A stretch of DNA of 64,000 bases, from positions 14,076,501 to 14,140,500 of the forward strand of contig OX637291.1 in NCBI GenBank assembly GCA_951799445.1. The letters run 5' to 3'. A program made the position numbers and the translations under genes. This stretch comes from Pseudisothecium myosuroides (taxonomy: Eukaryota; Streptophyta; Bryopsida; Hypnales; Lembophyllaceae). Below the pieces are notes generated by a model. It worked only from the letters and a program-made list of their open reading frames with translations, was not told where the DNA came from and made no database searches. Shown one piece after another: positions 1-12,347 of this stretch; the first letter of the stretch is position 1; the number at the start of each line of letters is the position of its first letter.

Positions 1-2520
1 AAGAAACTTGAAATATGATGTGTACCGCCTAAAAGCTGCAAAAAATTGGACTGTGACCCCCTGCAAATTAGAAATGCAAGAATTTAAAAATGTGCTGTGA
101 ACTTGAACTATGATGTGAATCTCCTGCAAGCTGCAAAAATTGGATTGGAACCCCTGCAAATTACAAATGCAAGAAATTTGAAATGTGATGTGAACCTCTT
201 GCAAGGTACAATAAAACTGAACTATGAACTTGTGCAAATTTGAAATGCAGTAAATTAGAAATGTAATGTGAACTTGAAATATGATATGAACCTCTTGCAA
301 CTTGCAAAAAATTGGACTATGAACCCCTGCAAATTAGAAATGCAAAAAAATAGAAATGTGATGTAAATTTGAAATATGATGTGAATCTCCTGCAAGGTAC
401 AAAAAATTGGACTGTGAAGTCTGCAAATTAGAAATGCAAGAAATTTGGAATATAATGTAAATTGAAAATATGATAAGAACCTCTTACAAGGTGCAAAAAA
501 ATAGAATTGTGAACCTTTGCCAATTAGAAATGCAGGAAATTTGAAATGCAATGTGAACTTGAAATATGATGTGAACCTCTTACAAGGTTGAAGAACTGAA
601 TTGTGAACCCGTGCAAATTAGAAATGCAAAAAATTAGAAATGTAATGTGAACATGAAATATGATGTGAACCTCCTGCAAGTTGCAAAAAATTAGACTGAC
701 AACCCTGCAAATTAGAAATGTGGAATGTGATGTGAACTTGAATTATGATGTGAACCTCCCGCAAGGTACAAAATTAGGACTATGAACCCTTACAAATTAG
801 AAATGTAGGAAATTTGAAATGTACTGTAAACTTGAATTATAATGTAAACCTCCTGCAAGTTGCAAAAAATTGGACTATGAACTCTGCAAATTAGAAATGC
901 AGGAAATTTGAAATGTGATGTGAACTTGAAATATGATGTGAACATCCTGCAGTGAACCCATGCAAATTAGAAATGCAGAAAATTAGAAATGTGATAAAAA
1001 TCCAAAAAATTGAACTATAAACTCTGCAAATTAGAAATGCTGCAATGAACTCGTGCAAATTAAAAAATGTGAAATTTAGGAAATTTGAAATGTGATAAAA
1101 ATCCAAAAAATTGGATTAGGAACTCTACAAATTAGAAATGCAAGAAATTTGAAATGTGATGTGAACTTGAAATATGATGTGAACATCCTGTAGTGAATCC
1201 GTACAAATTAAAAATGCAGGAAATTTGAAATGTGATAAAAATCTGTTTGCAAAATAATTTGAAATGTGATTTGAAATGACTGTGTAGAAAATTTGTTCAA
1301 AATTTGATTTGAAATGACTATGTAGAAAACTTGTTCAAATTGCGATTTGAAATGTGAAAATGTCCACCTCCTGCAACTCCGTTTGCAGAAAAATTGAAAA
1401 ATTTGAAATTCAAAAATGTGCACCTCCTGCATTTCGGTTTGTAATAAATAAATGAAATGTGATTTGAAATGATCGTGAAGAAAATTTGTTCAAAATCTAA
1501 TTTGAAATGTAAAAATGTGCACCTCTGCAACTCCGTTTGCAGAAAAATTTGAAATGTGATTCAAAATCACTATGCAAAAAATTTGTTCGAAATATGATTT
1601 GCAATGTGAAAATGTACGCCTTTTGCGACTCCGTTTGCAAAAAGATTTGAAATGTGATTTAAAATGTGCTTTGAAATGTAAAAATGTGCACCTCTTGCTT
1701 GGATAAAAATTCAAAATGTGATTTTGAATCACTACAAGAAATTTGTTCAAAATGTGATTTAAAATTTGAAAATGTGCACCTTGTGCATCTCCATTTGCAA
1801 AAAAGTTTGAATTGTGATTTGAATAATTGTGCAAAATGTTTGTTTAGAATGTGATTTGAAATGTAAAAATGTGCACTTCCTGCATCTCCGTTTGTAGAAA
1901 AATGTGAAATGTGATTTGAAATGATTGTGCAAAAAGTTTGTTCAAAATGTGATTTGAAATGGCTATGCAAAAAATGTGATTTGAAATGTCAAAATATGCA
2001 CCTCTTGCAACTCCAATTGCAAGAAAAATTTGAAATGTGATTTGAAATGTAAACTGCAACTCCATTTGCTAAAAAATTTGAATTGTGATTTGAAATGTGA
2101 AAAGGTACACCTCTTGCAACTCTGTTTGCAGAAGAATTTGAAATGTGATTTGAAATGACTGCAGAAAATTTGATTTGAAATGTAATTTGAAATGTGAACT
2201 GCAAGTCTATGTGTAGAAAAATTTCAAATATGATTGAAATATGAACTATGTGGAATGCAAATCTATTTGCAAAAATTTTGAAATTTGAAATATGATTTGA
2301 AATGTAATCTACAACTCTGTTTGCAGAAAATTTGAAATGTGAATTGTGACCGTTTGCAAAATGTGAATTTCTTCCAATGATGTTTGCAAGAAAATCTAAA
2401 ACTACATTTGAAATGAAAACCTTTGCAACTACATTTGTAGAAAATTTGAAATGTGATTTGAAATGTGAACCTCTTGCATAAATTTTTAAAAAATTTAAAA
2501 TGTAAACGTCACTAACATCT
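1..2520. repeat. Degenerate AT-rich tandem array
   Basis: The whole stretch is built of diverged copies of short phrases such as AATTAGAAATGCAAGAAATT, GAAATGTGATGTGAACTTG and CCTCCTGCAA. In the first 1.2 kb these recur in the same order roughly every 100 bases; from about 1250 the phrase GAAATGTGATTTGAAATG dominates with a shorter period. The long minus-strand reading frames here are a by-product of the repeat. The array begins before base 1, so its true length is unknown. Confidence 0.85.
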
Positions 2521-2607
2521 TTTGTTGAATCTGTTTGTACAATTTGATCAAAAAATCATCGATTGTGTGATTTTTGGTGAATATTTGGAGAAGTGAGAAG
2601 TTGCTTT

Positions 2608-2856
2608 GGGCAGTCACTTCAATTCTTCATATTTTTTTTTCACACTTCAAAATGATGTGGAAAAAAATTATACATCAAAATCATATTGATATGTACCTGT
2701 GGAAAAAAATCAGAGTCTTTGCAGCACTTTTAAGCCATCACTTCAAATCTTCATATTTTTTTCCTCACTTCCAAAAATGATCTAAAAAAACTATACATCA
2801 AAATCATGTTGATATGTATTCTTCGGAAAAAAAATCAAAGTTTTTGGAGCACTTTT
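2608..2856 (+). repeat. Tandem duplication, two ~125-bp units
   Basis: Two adjacent units share CACTTCAA.TCTTCATATTTTTTT, TATACATCAAAATCAT.TTGATATGTA and GCACTTTTAA in the same order, starting near 2608 and 2732. The flanking 2521-2607 and 2857-3290 hold AT-rich sequence with no gene that I can see. Confidence 0.75.
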
Positions 2857-3292
2857 AACTTTTAAGCATTTTGATTTCAACATTCCGATTTTAGCATATT
2901 GGTACAAAGTACTACCAAAATGAACATTTTTCATTAATTCTGTCAATGGTGGCATTTTCTCAAAAATTGTACGATTTTGTCAATCTTTTTTTTTATAGGA
3001 AAGCTATACAAAACTTTTTCATTTCAATGGTGACGATCATTCAAATTATTCCACATGAATGAAGAATTATGCTTGTTACAAGAGCTAGTCCAGAAAATAA
3101 GAGCTATGCTCACCCCCCAGTCTTATAGGGGTTAAAATTGTTTCTTTGGAGTTTCTATGAATATTGAAGTAAAAGGTAGTAGCTTTAGGATTATTAGTAT
3201 TCATAGACATGTACTAAAATTATTCTTCAAAAAGTAGTAATCCAAGGAAAAGGACCATCAAAATTTCAAAAAGTGGGTGGACTTCACTCAAA

Positions 3293-4010
3293 CTAGTGTA
3301 CCCTACGTAGTTGCCACAACCAAAAAATTTATATACATAAAATTATAAAAACTTTGAAATTCAATATTTTCACATTGTAATTCCAAACGCAACAAAACAA
3401 AGTTTGTGAACCCCTCTTCAAAGAGAGCTTTTCAACGCTACCAAGAATGTGACCAGAGGACATACGGTCCTAGAGATCTCACCTAAACAAACAAAACAAA
3501 CAACCCAATTTAATGTATGGACTTGTGTGCCGTGCCATTGCGACAACCAAAATAAAAGGAAAAGTAATTTTCTAATTTTCTAATCCATAATAAAAACTTT
3601 GAAATTCAATAACTTTCACACGGTAGGTCCAAAAGTCACAAAACAAAGTCTGTGCACCCCTTCTCACAAAGAGTTTTTTGATAGTGCCAAAAAATATGAT
3701 CGGTGGACAAACGGTTCATGAAATCTCACCATAACAAAAAAATAAAAAAAAACAAATTTAAAGTATAGACTAGTGTGCATTGTGTTGTTGTCAAAATAAA
3801 AGTAAAAGTGATTTTTTATATTTTTTAATTTGTAATAAAAAATTCAAAATTCAATCAATTTTGCATTGTAGGTCCAAATGTCACAAAACCAAGCCCATTC
3901 ATTCTTCCTTGTAGAAGGCTTTCTGATAGTACTAAAAACGTACACGACCAGAGAATGCAAGGTCTAGGAGATCTCACCATAACAAACAAACCACCTACCT
4001 TAAGGTATGG
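3293..4010 (+). repeat. Tandem array, ~245-bp unit, about three copies
   Basis: Units start near 3350, 3594 and 3838. Each contains, in order, AAATTCAAT, a GTAGGTCCAAA-like phrase, CACAAAAC.AAG, an AGAG..TTTT.. phrase, a phrase ending GAGATCTCACC or GAAATCTCACC, and AAACAAAC. Part of a fourth unit lies upstream from about 3293. The copies are well diverged, so the array is old. Confidence 0.8.
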
Positions 4011-5200
4011 ATTGCATGGATTATATTATCAAATATAGGATGACTTTGGATGAAAAGGTAGGACTCTACAATAAGTACAAGGTTGGAAATGGTCTACCTT
4101 ACCTTCAAAAAGTTGTAGTAGTGACCTAGCTTACTCTTGCTACTTGTCCCATTGAAAATAAAACATCACATTGAATAGTAAATTATAAGAATCAAATCTT
4201 GGCAAAACCAAGAAGACCAAATTGCATAAAAGACATGTGATTAGGCACTTATGCTCTCAACTAAGTTCCTAATCCTGTTCTTCAATATATTATTTTTAAG
4301 AGATTCAATTTTTCCACCAAGTTTAAAAAATCAATTTGAAAATAAACCAATTTGAAAATATGCTCAGTGGAAAAAATCTACTTCTCAATATTTGAATTAA
4401 TTTTTTTTTAAAGATTATTAGTAAATTCAAGAAAAATAAATGTATCCCATGTGGTTTCAAATCTTTTCTAAAGTAATCTTTTCCAAATTTTCAAAGTTGA
4501 AAACATAAGGTACCTAACATGTAACACTAGAGATAAAAAATGTCCTTGAAGCCAAGAAATAAAATTTTCAATTTTCATTAGTTGCTTCAAATGACTCTTG
4601 ACTTGTCATTGGTTGTTCTTGAATATTTGTGGTGGTTTTGAGTCACAAAGGTGCACATGGTGGTTTGATGCACCAAGCTTTGTGGGGTTTAAATATTGCA
4701 TGTTGGGGTTAATTTGTAACCTCAAAGGGATGTTAAAATGATGCTATTACTCTAAAATGATAATTCCCTTGCATATTGGATGTTATCTAATAATCTTCAA
4801 TTTTTTTGTACTTACATTGAAAAATGTCTATCGATGTCCCTAGTCTACTTAGACAAGTCTCTGTTTGTTTCTATGGAGGCAAATTTGTGAAGATTGTTGA
4901 ACCCGTGTTTCAAAATCATGTGTTATATTAAGGTAATACTTAAAGCCATGAAATGTCACTATTTATTTGGCCCCTCTTTCAATTCTTATCCTTAATAATA
5001 TTTGAATATTGATTCAACTTGTTATTTCTTGAAATTAACATCAAGGCATGATTGCTTGCACTCTAATCACATTGACTTGTTTTTTCCTATTTTAAGTATA
5101 TTAATTATTCTGTGCCATACTTGTACTTTCAATGATGCTAAAAAATTTTAAATCTCATTTTATATCTTAGAGTTGAAAGGATGGGGCCAAATCTTTGAGG
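4011..5200. other. Intergenic AT-rich DNA with a dispersed repeat
   Basis: No gene is visible. Bases 4380-4680 match 21030-21330 in order: both have an AGATTA.TAGTAAATTCAAGA-like phrase, then TTTTCAATTTTCATT or its variant, then a CATTGGTTGT or CACTGGTTGT phrase before TCTTGAA. The two are diverged copies of one dispersed repeat of unknown class. Confidence 0.55.
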
Positions 5201-5201
5201 T

Positions 5202-5454
5202 ACACAAAATAGTGAAATTAGGTTGACTCAACAATTAGGTTGCCTTGCACCAAGAAAGTTATTTTACAAGCCATCAAAGTCAACAAATACTCCTACAAAT
5301 ATTCTCATTTGTACACATAGAAGTTCACGAGTCCAAATTACAATAATACCTACTTCAAAAGTAGTGCATTCTTATATAGTAACCTCAAATATTTATATAG
5401 TGTCAAATGTTGAGAAATTAGTACATAAGGCAACCTAATTTCACTATTTTGTGT
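5202..5454. mobile_element. Short inverted-repeat element (MITE-like)
   Basis: The first 24 bases (5202-5225) are the exact reverse complement of the last 24 (5431-5454); the terminus begins ACACAAAATAGTGAAATTAG. A second nested match (AATTAGGTTGCCTT at 5233-5246) also pairs with the right end. The 253-bp size and absence of a coding frame fit a non-autonomous DNA element. No clear target-site duplication was identified. Confidence 0.75.
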
Positions 5455-6843
5455 AGATAGAAGGCAATTCAATTTGACTAGAGTGCATACAATCATGCCT
5501 TGCTGTAATTCTAAAAAAAAATGAATCAAAATCCAAATACTATCTATAATAAGAACTAAAAGAAGGGCCAAATGAGTGGCAACATTTTATACTTTAAGAT
5601 AAGCATGCCTATTACCAAGCTAATTTACTACTTGCTACCTAGAAAAAATTGTTTGATAGCTCGCACATTTTACAAAGATTGAGAAGTTGGACAAAAATCA
5701 CTAGAATCAGGTTATTTTGGCAATTGATGAGTTTTTTGTGATTTTTCAAAGGTTGTTGAGACAAAATTGATAAAGCATGGATAGGTCTTTCTTGAACCAC
5801 ACAGTAACATGTCCCTTCAAAAGAATATAGTGTCATAATGCTAAAGGATTGTTGAAGATATACTCTCTTTTGTAATGATACATCCCCGGCCCTTCTAGGT
5901 TACAATTAATACATCCCCCCCTCTTTGTAAAAATTGAGAGTTGTTGATCTCATAAACAAGAATTCCCCCCTCCCCCTCCAATGCCGTTGCCCTTAAAAAA
6001 ACAAATAATACGAATATGGATACTCTGCAATATACATACATAGAAGATATCTACGAATACAAAATACAAATAGAAAATATGGAACACTCACACACACATA
6101 TGTATATATGGAATACATATGCATCCATACGGAATACAGATACAAAATATATGTAAGGAAATTTTACTAATATATCCCATATTGATTGGTGGCCAAACTA
6201 AAAAATACAAATATGTGGGGGGTACTTACTACTAAACTATGTAATTTGAATTAATTAATTCATGTGTATGGGGGTGAATTCTAGGGGGGATTAAATCGGA
6301 ATTAAAATCAGAGTGGCCACATAAGTGACTATGCATTCAAAAACAATACACACAATGAAGATATACGAAAGGATTGTCTTTGAGTGAAAGGTAGTGAAAT
6401 ACTTAAAAAGATAACTCCATTGGAATTATATAAACATATTATAAACTTGACAATCACTGCATAGACAATATCAAATCCTACTCATTTTTGGTCCTAGAAA
6501 TACAAGACTTGTTTCCATGCGTGTAGAACTTAGTTACCTTGAGAATGGGTGTAGGATGCCAACTATTTAAAATGTTATGTGTCCAAAAGAGTCAATCAAA
6601 GTACAATTTTGACTACTCCAAAACATTGATTTCCTTGTAGTACCCTTAACTTTTACTTTATTATAATCTTCCAATCTATGACTTGGATTGAAACCAAACT
6701 TTGCAGAGATGATAAGGACTTGGCTTTCTACAAGATTCTATTGTTAATTTTGCCTAAAAATGACTCATTGTACTTTGAGTTTCAACCCTTTATAATTTAC
6801 AACTTGGAGATCCAAAACACCTTCAAAATGGCCGAAAAAATTA
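5455..6843. other. Intergenic AT-rich DNA
   Basis: No gene was found. Small features are a run of CCCC-rich text near 5925-5985, a degenerate ATAC/ACAAATA-rich stretch at 6000-6160, and AT-rich sequence with short frames that I judged non-coding. Confidence 0.5.
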
Positions 6844-7420
6844 CTACCTCCGTCCCAAAATGATCTTCCTATTGAATAAAATATTCTAGATTAAGGCAAA
6901 AAATAACATTTTAAAAAGCCTTTTTGCGCTACAAGTAGAGTTTTGTGCACTCCTAGCATTCTAGAAACTTTGAGTTTCTAAGCCCTTTTCAAAATGTAGT
7001 TTTGGAATATTGAAAAGTAGAGTTTTGGGGCATTTTCAAGGATCACCAGTGGTCAATTAATTATTGAGTGTGAGGTCATTATTTTGTAGGCATTTAGTAT
7101 ATGCCTATTGTAAGCCCATATATGGCCCTTTGTTTTGCCTCCCAAAGCTAGCTTCATCTCCTTCAATTGGGCAATATTCAAAGAGATGCAAAAAATAAGA
7201 ATGAACGGTGTTGATTGACCCCATTAATCATTTCATATGTGTTCTTACCGATGATTGCGTGAATGGAGGGGGAACTACTACTTGGAGTTGTTTTGTTGGT
7301 TCCAAATAGCAATCAAAAGCCAAATCTAACCAATTTACAAGGTCACAAAGTGCAACAAGAAGATCATTTTGGGACAAAAAATTAAGGCCAATAGGAAGAT
7401 CATTTTGGAACGAAGGGAGT
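6844..7420. mobile_element. Stowaway-like (Tc1/mariner) MITE
   Basis: The left end CTACCTCCGTCCCAAAATGA (6844) and the right end, reverse complement of ACTCCCTTCGTTCCAAAATG (to 7420), carry the CTCCGTCCCAAAA terminus that is diagnostic of plant Stowaway elements. The terminal inverted repeat is about 30 bp (through TCTTCCTATTGG), and a further subterminal copy lies near 7350-7370. There is no transposase frame. It abuts the next repeat at 7424. Confidence 0.8.
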
Positions 7421-7423
7421 GAT

Positions 7424-7966
7424 TGTTAAGTACTCTCCTTTATATTATTTGCAATTTGCAATGACTCATCTTAAATGAATCAATCAGATTCTTACCCAAT
7501 TTTTGCACTTTTTACCTTTTCGAAAGAGATTAGATTTGAAAGAGATGGAATGTTTTCTTCTGCTTGGCCACCCACGGTCGCCCCTTCAATACCTATGATC
7601 ATCCCTTGCCACTCGCATTCGCCCCTTTGGCACCTACGGTTGCCCTTTGCCACTCACGGTTGCCCCTTTGACACTTGCACTGATCCCTTGCATGCGCCCC
7701 TTTGCCACGCGTGGCGGCCCCTTTGGCAACCACATTCACCCTCTAACTTTCTGAGCGCTTTCCTACACTCAATCGGCCATGCTGACATGGTCCTGACTTT
7801 TAGAGTCAATTCAACCACGTAGAACAAATTTATTTATGGAAGGATTAAAAAATCCTAAATCCTTACTCAAAGGCAATGTCACCTACACTTGACACTTGTC
7901 ACGCATGGCACATTAGATGGACAACATGATGCCAAGACTCTAAAATGTGTCCGATAAGACAACCCT
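7424..7966 (+). repeat. 0.54-kb dispersed repeat, left copy of a facing pair
   Basis: This stretch is the reverse complement of 11804-12347 over its full length, starting at TTAAGTACTCTCCTTTATAT and ending at a GACAAGACAACCC-like phrase. Its centre is unusually C-rich, built of a degenerate ~27-base phrase with GCCCCTTTGCCAC and CACGGTTGCCC. The frames through it look like products of that microrepeat rather than genes. Confidence 0.85.
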
Positions 7967-8009
7967 GGTCCTAAGTGACTAAAAAGGGAATGTCGGATTG
8001 ATGCTAAAG

Positions 8010-8750
8010 TTGATGTTGTAGTACAAGGCTTGAGCTCCAACACTTTTGTTGTTTGATGGGAGTAATGTTGTGCCCCAGTTGTTTTTACAACGGTTTCTAA
8101 TATTGATCAATGTCAATTGATTCATGAAAACTTGGACTATGTACTAGATATTCTTGTTTCTCTCAAAGACAAATGGAATATCATTTTGTGTTCCTAGTGA
8201 AGTTACAAAGACATTGTAGATTATTTTATGGTAGTTTAGTTATCACTGATTGCTGCCAAAGCTAGTGTTGTACATACGGCAAGGCTTAAGCTCCAGCACT
8301 TGTATCATCTTTGGTAGCATTGTTGTGACCGAGTCATATATTAATTAATAGTAGTTTCTAATGTAATCAACGTCAATTGATTCATGGAAGCTAGCTAGAA
8401 CTACAAACTCAATATTCTTGTCTTCCTGAAAGACTATGGAATATCATTTATGTTGTATAAAGTTACTAGATATTGGAGGTTATTATACGATGGTTTCATT
8501 TTCACTAATTGAGGGCAAGTTTTAAGCTCTAGTTCTTGTGCCATTAGAACTCAAAAGGTAGCAATGCTGTGACCAAGTCATTTTATAGTCGTTTCTAATG
8601 TTGATCAATGCTGATTGATTTATAGAAGTTTGGACTACATACTTGATATTAATTCCTATTTTGCTGAAAGATTATAGAATATTGATCATTCTTGTATCTT
8701 ATAGTAAAGTTACAAGATGTTGTAAGCTAGATTACTCTAAAAGCGCCCGT
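8010..8750 (+). repeat. Tandem array, ~240-bp unit, three copies
   Basis: Units start near 8020, 8281 and 8520. Each has a TTGAGCTC or TAAGCTC start, a GTTTCTAATGT.GATCAA-like phrase, TTGATT.AT, ACT..ATATTCTTG or its variant, GAATAT and AAGTTACA.GA. It lies just inside the left 0.54-kb repeat. Confidence 0.8.
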
Positions 8751-10129
8751 GTTTTAAATGCAATTTCTATCTACGAATGAGTGACATTTTGTTGAAATAT
8801 CTATTATTGTCAATAATGAGTTAGGTAGGCTTAAATGGTTACTTTAAAAGCACAATACCTTAGTTTAATTGTCACATAAACAAATAGGATTTGGTTGATT
8901 TTTTTTTAAAATTCTAGACAATCATGAATGCTGATTGTTTTTATTGTTGGCCACCTTGCTAATCAATAAACTGTCATTCCTTACTTTACTTTACTCCTTA
9001 TATGTTGATGATCACATTGCCTTGCTTTCTTAAACGTTGATTTCATTATATTGGCGAAATGCAGGGCCCTAGAATTATGATCTTCAACTACAAAAAGCTC
9101 CCAAGTTTAGGATTATTACAGATTTACGTGTGAGGCCCATCATAGAAACTTCTAAAGCCATGAACTTCTACAAATTTTACAAAATGAATGTTCTTTACTT
9201 CTATTGACGATGGTATTACTGCTTCAACTGGGTCTTTCCTTGATTTTGCAACATTCTCTAGCTGTGAGAACTGTGGATTTATACAAGCACCTGTACCCCC
9301 TCAGCTAGCGCTCTAAATACCACAATGCAAGTCGACATGATATATATGATCACCGTCAACAATGGCAACTCCACCAAACAAGCCTCCGGACTTGCATTAC
9401 CAACCACTTGCAAAATAATACAGAAAAGCTGCTAAAGAGAATCAGCAATGCAAAGGACCTCGAAAGGCAATCGACTCTTCCAAGGAGGATCTCATGGTAA
9501 CTCCATGATTAGGCATTTAATACATGAAGCCACTATATGCTTATTTTAATTTCTATTCTCCTTTCAATCATGCCAACTAAACTTTGATTAAAATGAATTG
9601 CTAATTATTACAAGAGAGTGTAGATTAACTAGTGCCTATTACATGACAAGTTGAAAACTTCTATAAAAAATCTTACAAAAGAAAGTAGTTTCAATTAAGT
9701 GATTGTATGCATGCTTTTAGTTTATCTTTCTAAAACAAATGATTTTATTTCAACTTTTCAAGTTTGAAACAAAACAACAATTTAGAAAAAATTCAAAGGG
9801 CTAGAAAACATTGTATTATTTATCAAGGCAAAAGACCCACTTTGATAAATTAAAAAAATACAAAGGTAGAACATTTAGCAAATATCAAATTTTTAAAATT
9901 CAACAAACAAGTAAATGGTCCAAGAATAATTGCTTAGTATAATAATACACACTTAATCAATTTTTATATATTCTAGTACGTATACAACTACTATTTAAAC
10001 ATACAATAATTGCTTTAGTATCTGCAAAACTAAACTAAATATTTAATCTTTTATATCAATGTTATAGGAATACCTCATCAATTGATAGAAAGTTAGAGAT
10101 AATTTGTATGTGGATATCCTACCTAAGGT
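8751..10129. other. Intergenic AT-rich DNA
   Basis: I see no gene or recognisable element here. The 9060-9500 part is less AT-rich and includes CCTCCGGACTTG-type text, but no frame or splice pattern that reads as a protein. Confidence 0.45.
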
Positions 10130-10580
10130 TTAGCAGCTACAACTATCTGACAATTCAGCTGACAGCCCATCTACCAATGTGCTAGTCACTTCTTCAGAAA
10201 CATTAGCATAATAATTGTGACAATTCATCTACCAACCTACAAGCTATGACTATCCAACATTAGCATAATAATTGAGACAATCCATCTACCAATTAGCAAA
10301 CTGCAATTATCGGACATCAACATAATAATTGTAACCATCCATCTACCAACCGCCAAGCTACAACTATTTGACAATTCAGTTAACAAACCAACTACTAACC
10401 TGCAAGTCACTTCATCACAAACATTAGCATAATAATTGTGACAATCCATCTACCAACCTGCAAACTACAACTATCCGACAATTCAGCTGACAAACCAACT
10501 ACTAACCCTACAAGACACTTCATTGTAAATATCAACATAATAAATGTGACAATCCATCTACCAACTTGCAAGCCAAACAC
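10130..10580 (+). repeat. Tandem array with ~60- and ~125-bp periods
   Basis: The phrases GACAATCCATCTACCAAC, AACATTAGCATAATAATTGT and GACAATTCAGCTGACAAACC alternate several times. The minus-strand frame across 10237-10449 is simply this repeat read through. Confidence 0.85.
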
Positions 10581-10838
10581 AGATTAAACATGACAAGCAG
10601 TCCAATTTTTAATACAAAACAACCTATCATACATTCATATGTTGTCTATCTCCTGCACATCAAAGTAATCTAAGAGTGAACGCTGTCACCAATCTCAACC
10701 TCAGCTGCAAGCATCTAACGTTTGAATTTGAAGTCCAAATCCTCTCCTTGCATCTAAACACTTCACAGACAAATCAAGAAGTATAAGATACACTCTTCTA
10801 TTTCCACAATCAAGTCTACGCAATATCCAAAAACTATC

Positions 10839-11197
10839 CATTAGAAAAAAAAACTAGCCCTCCAGAGGGCTGCTCCGGAGTGACATGCCAAGTTATTAAA
10901 ATGCTTGGCTTGTCACTCCAGAACTGTCCCTCGATGAGCAGTCAGCTTGGCTGACTGCTCGCCGAAAAGGTCAGAAATCGCAATTTCTTTTTAAAAAAAT
11001 TAAATTTTTTTTTTTCTTAAGATTAAAAATAAATAAATAAATATACTCGTGAATATCGGTTCCTGCACCACTATCGCTGCAGTTTCTGCTCCGCAAAAAT
11101 AGAGGAAAAATTAATTTTTTTGCAAAAAATAAATAAATTTAGGGTCCTTTGGAGGGCTGTGGAGCAGCCCTCTAGAGGCCCCAAATTTTCTCTAATG
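10839..11197. mobile_element. Hairpin-rich MITE, copy A (CATTAG...CTAATG ends)
   Basis: Terminal inverted repeats begin CATTAGA and run through GCCTC/CCTC..AGAGGGCTGCTCC. Inside are two further hairpins: GGAGTGACA..GCCAAG paired with CTTGGC.TGTCACTCC (10876-10920), and GAGCAGTCAGC paired with GCTGACTGCTC (10937-10962). A low-complexity A/T centre follows. Copy B at 40001-40367 has the same ends, both internal hairpins and the same internal order. Confidence 0.85.
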
Positions 11198-11803
11198 CAA
11201 CTTTTCCACACCTGACTTAGAGTTAAAGAACACTTCTATAACAACGAAACAAGAAAAATACAAATACAACTGCACAGCTAGTACCTGGATGGTGAAGGTG
11301 ACGGAATGTGCAAACTCCAAAATGAAATCGGGTGTAAAGAAATTAAAGAGCAAAGTATATATAGATTAGAACTATGAGGCATGCGATGTAAAGTGAAAGA
11401 ATTGAACTCGGGAACTAGCGTGCAAGAAGTGAAGAGCTTGTGAATGGTATTGTGGCTATGGCTATTGCCGCAATTGTATAGTCGCCATTTGTTTTTCAAG
11501 TGGCCATAACAACCAAACGAGATAAATACAAATACAACGGCACAGTACTTGCATTTTGGAGGTGACCAATTGCGCAAACTCCAAAATGAAATTGGGTGCA
11601 AAGAAAGAGAAAAGTACAAATTACTACAAATTAGGAATTTAAAGATGAAAAGAACTAAGTTTTGTGGCATACGATGCAAAGTGAAGGATTTGAACTCAAA
11701 AGTGCACAAGAAGCATGTCGCATTGTCTAAGATTTAGTAGATACTACAATACAACCAACTCATCTGCTAGATCACTACATTAGCTGAATGATGGCACTAC
11801 ACC
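11198..11803. other. Intergenic stretch with a local duplication
   Basis: Two similar ~240-bp blocks can be seen (from about 11235 and 11505): both contain AACAA.GAAA or CAACCAAACGAGATAAATACAAATACAAC, CAAACTCCAAAATGAAAT.GGTG.AAAGAA and a CATACGATGCAAAGTGAA or CATGCGATGTAAAGTGAA phrase. Reading frames on both strands follow this duplication and match nothing I know. Confidence 0.6.
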
Positions 11804-12347
11804 CGGGTTGTCTTGTCAAAAACATTTTGGGGTCCTAGCGTCATGTTGTCCATCTGATGTTGCATGTCGTGCATGACAAATGTTGAGTGTGGGTGACATT
11901 GCCGTCGAATAAGGATTTTGGATTTTGGATTTTTTTATCCCTTAGTAAATGGATTTGTCTTACGTGGCTTGACTCTAAAGATTGACATGGAAAGACAGGG
12001 TCACATCAGCATGGGCAATTGTGGGTGGGGGCACGTACGTGCGGGTAGGAAAAGAAGCGGTCGCGGATGAAGGGACACATGCGGCTTTGGGTGAAGGGGC
12101 GCTTGTGGTGTCAAAAGCACGACGTGGATGGCGAGGGGGCAAATGCAGGTGGCAAGGAGTGACCGTAGGTGCTAAAGGGCGACCGTGGGTGGCAAAGGGG
12201 CAACCACGAGTGGACGGCAACTGTGGAAAGAAAAAAATTCAATCTCTTTTAAATCCAATCTCCTTCAAAAAGATAATTTTTTGAAAATTAGGTAAGAATA
12301 TGAATCATTGTAAATTGCAAATAATATAAAGGAGAGTGCTTAAATCT
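11804..12347 (-). repeat. 0.54-kb dispersed repeat, right copy of a facing pair
   Basis: This is the reverse complement of 7424-7966, with the outer ends reading GGAGAGTGCTTAA and its inner end at GGGTTGTCTTGTC. Together with the left copy it frames about 3.8 kb without any transposase frame. It could be the long terminal inverted repeat of a non-autonomous (for example Mutator-like) element, or two independent insertions. Confidence 0.85.

Noticed and set aside
1..2204. Set of minus-strand frames of 70-114 residues with similar Phe/His-rich text
   Set aside because: They are produced by the tandem array, not by a conserved protein.
7475..7822. 115-residue Pro/His-rich frame
   Set aside because: It runs through the C-rich microrepeat of the 0.54-kb repeat; its facing copy (11975-12220) has diverged without keeping the protein.
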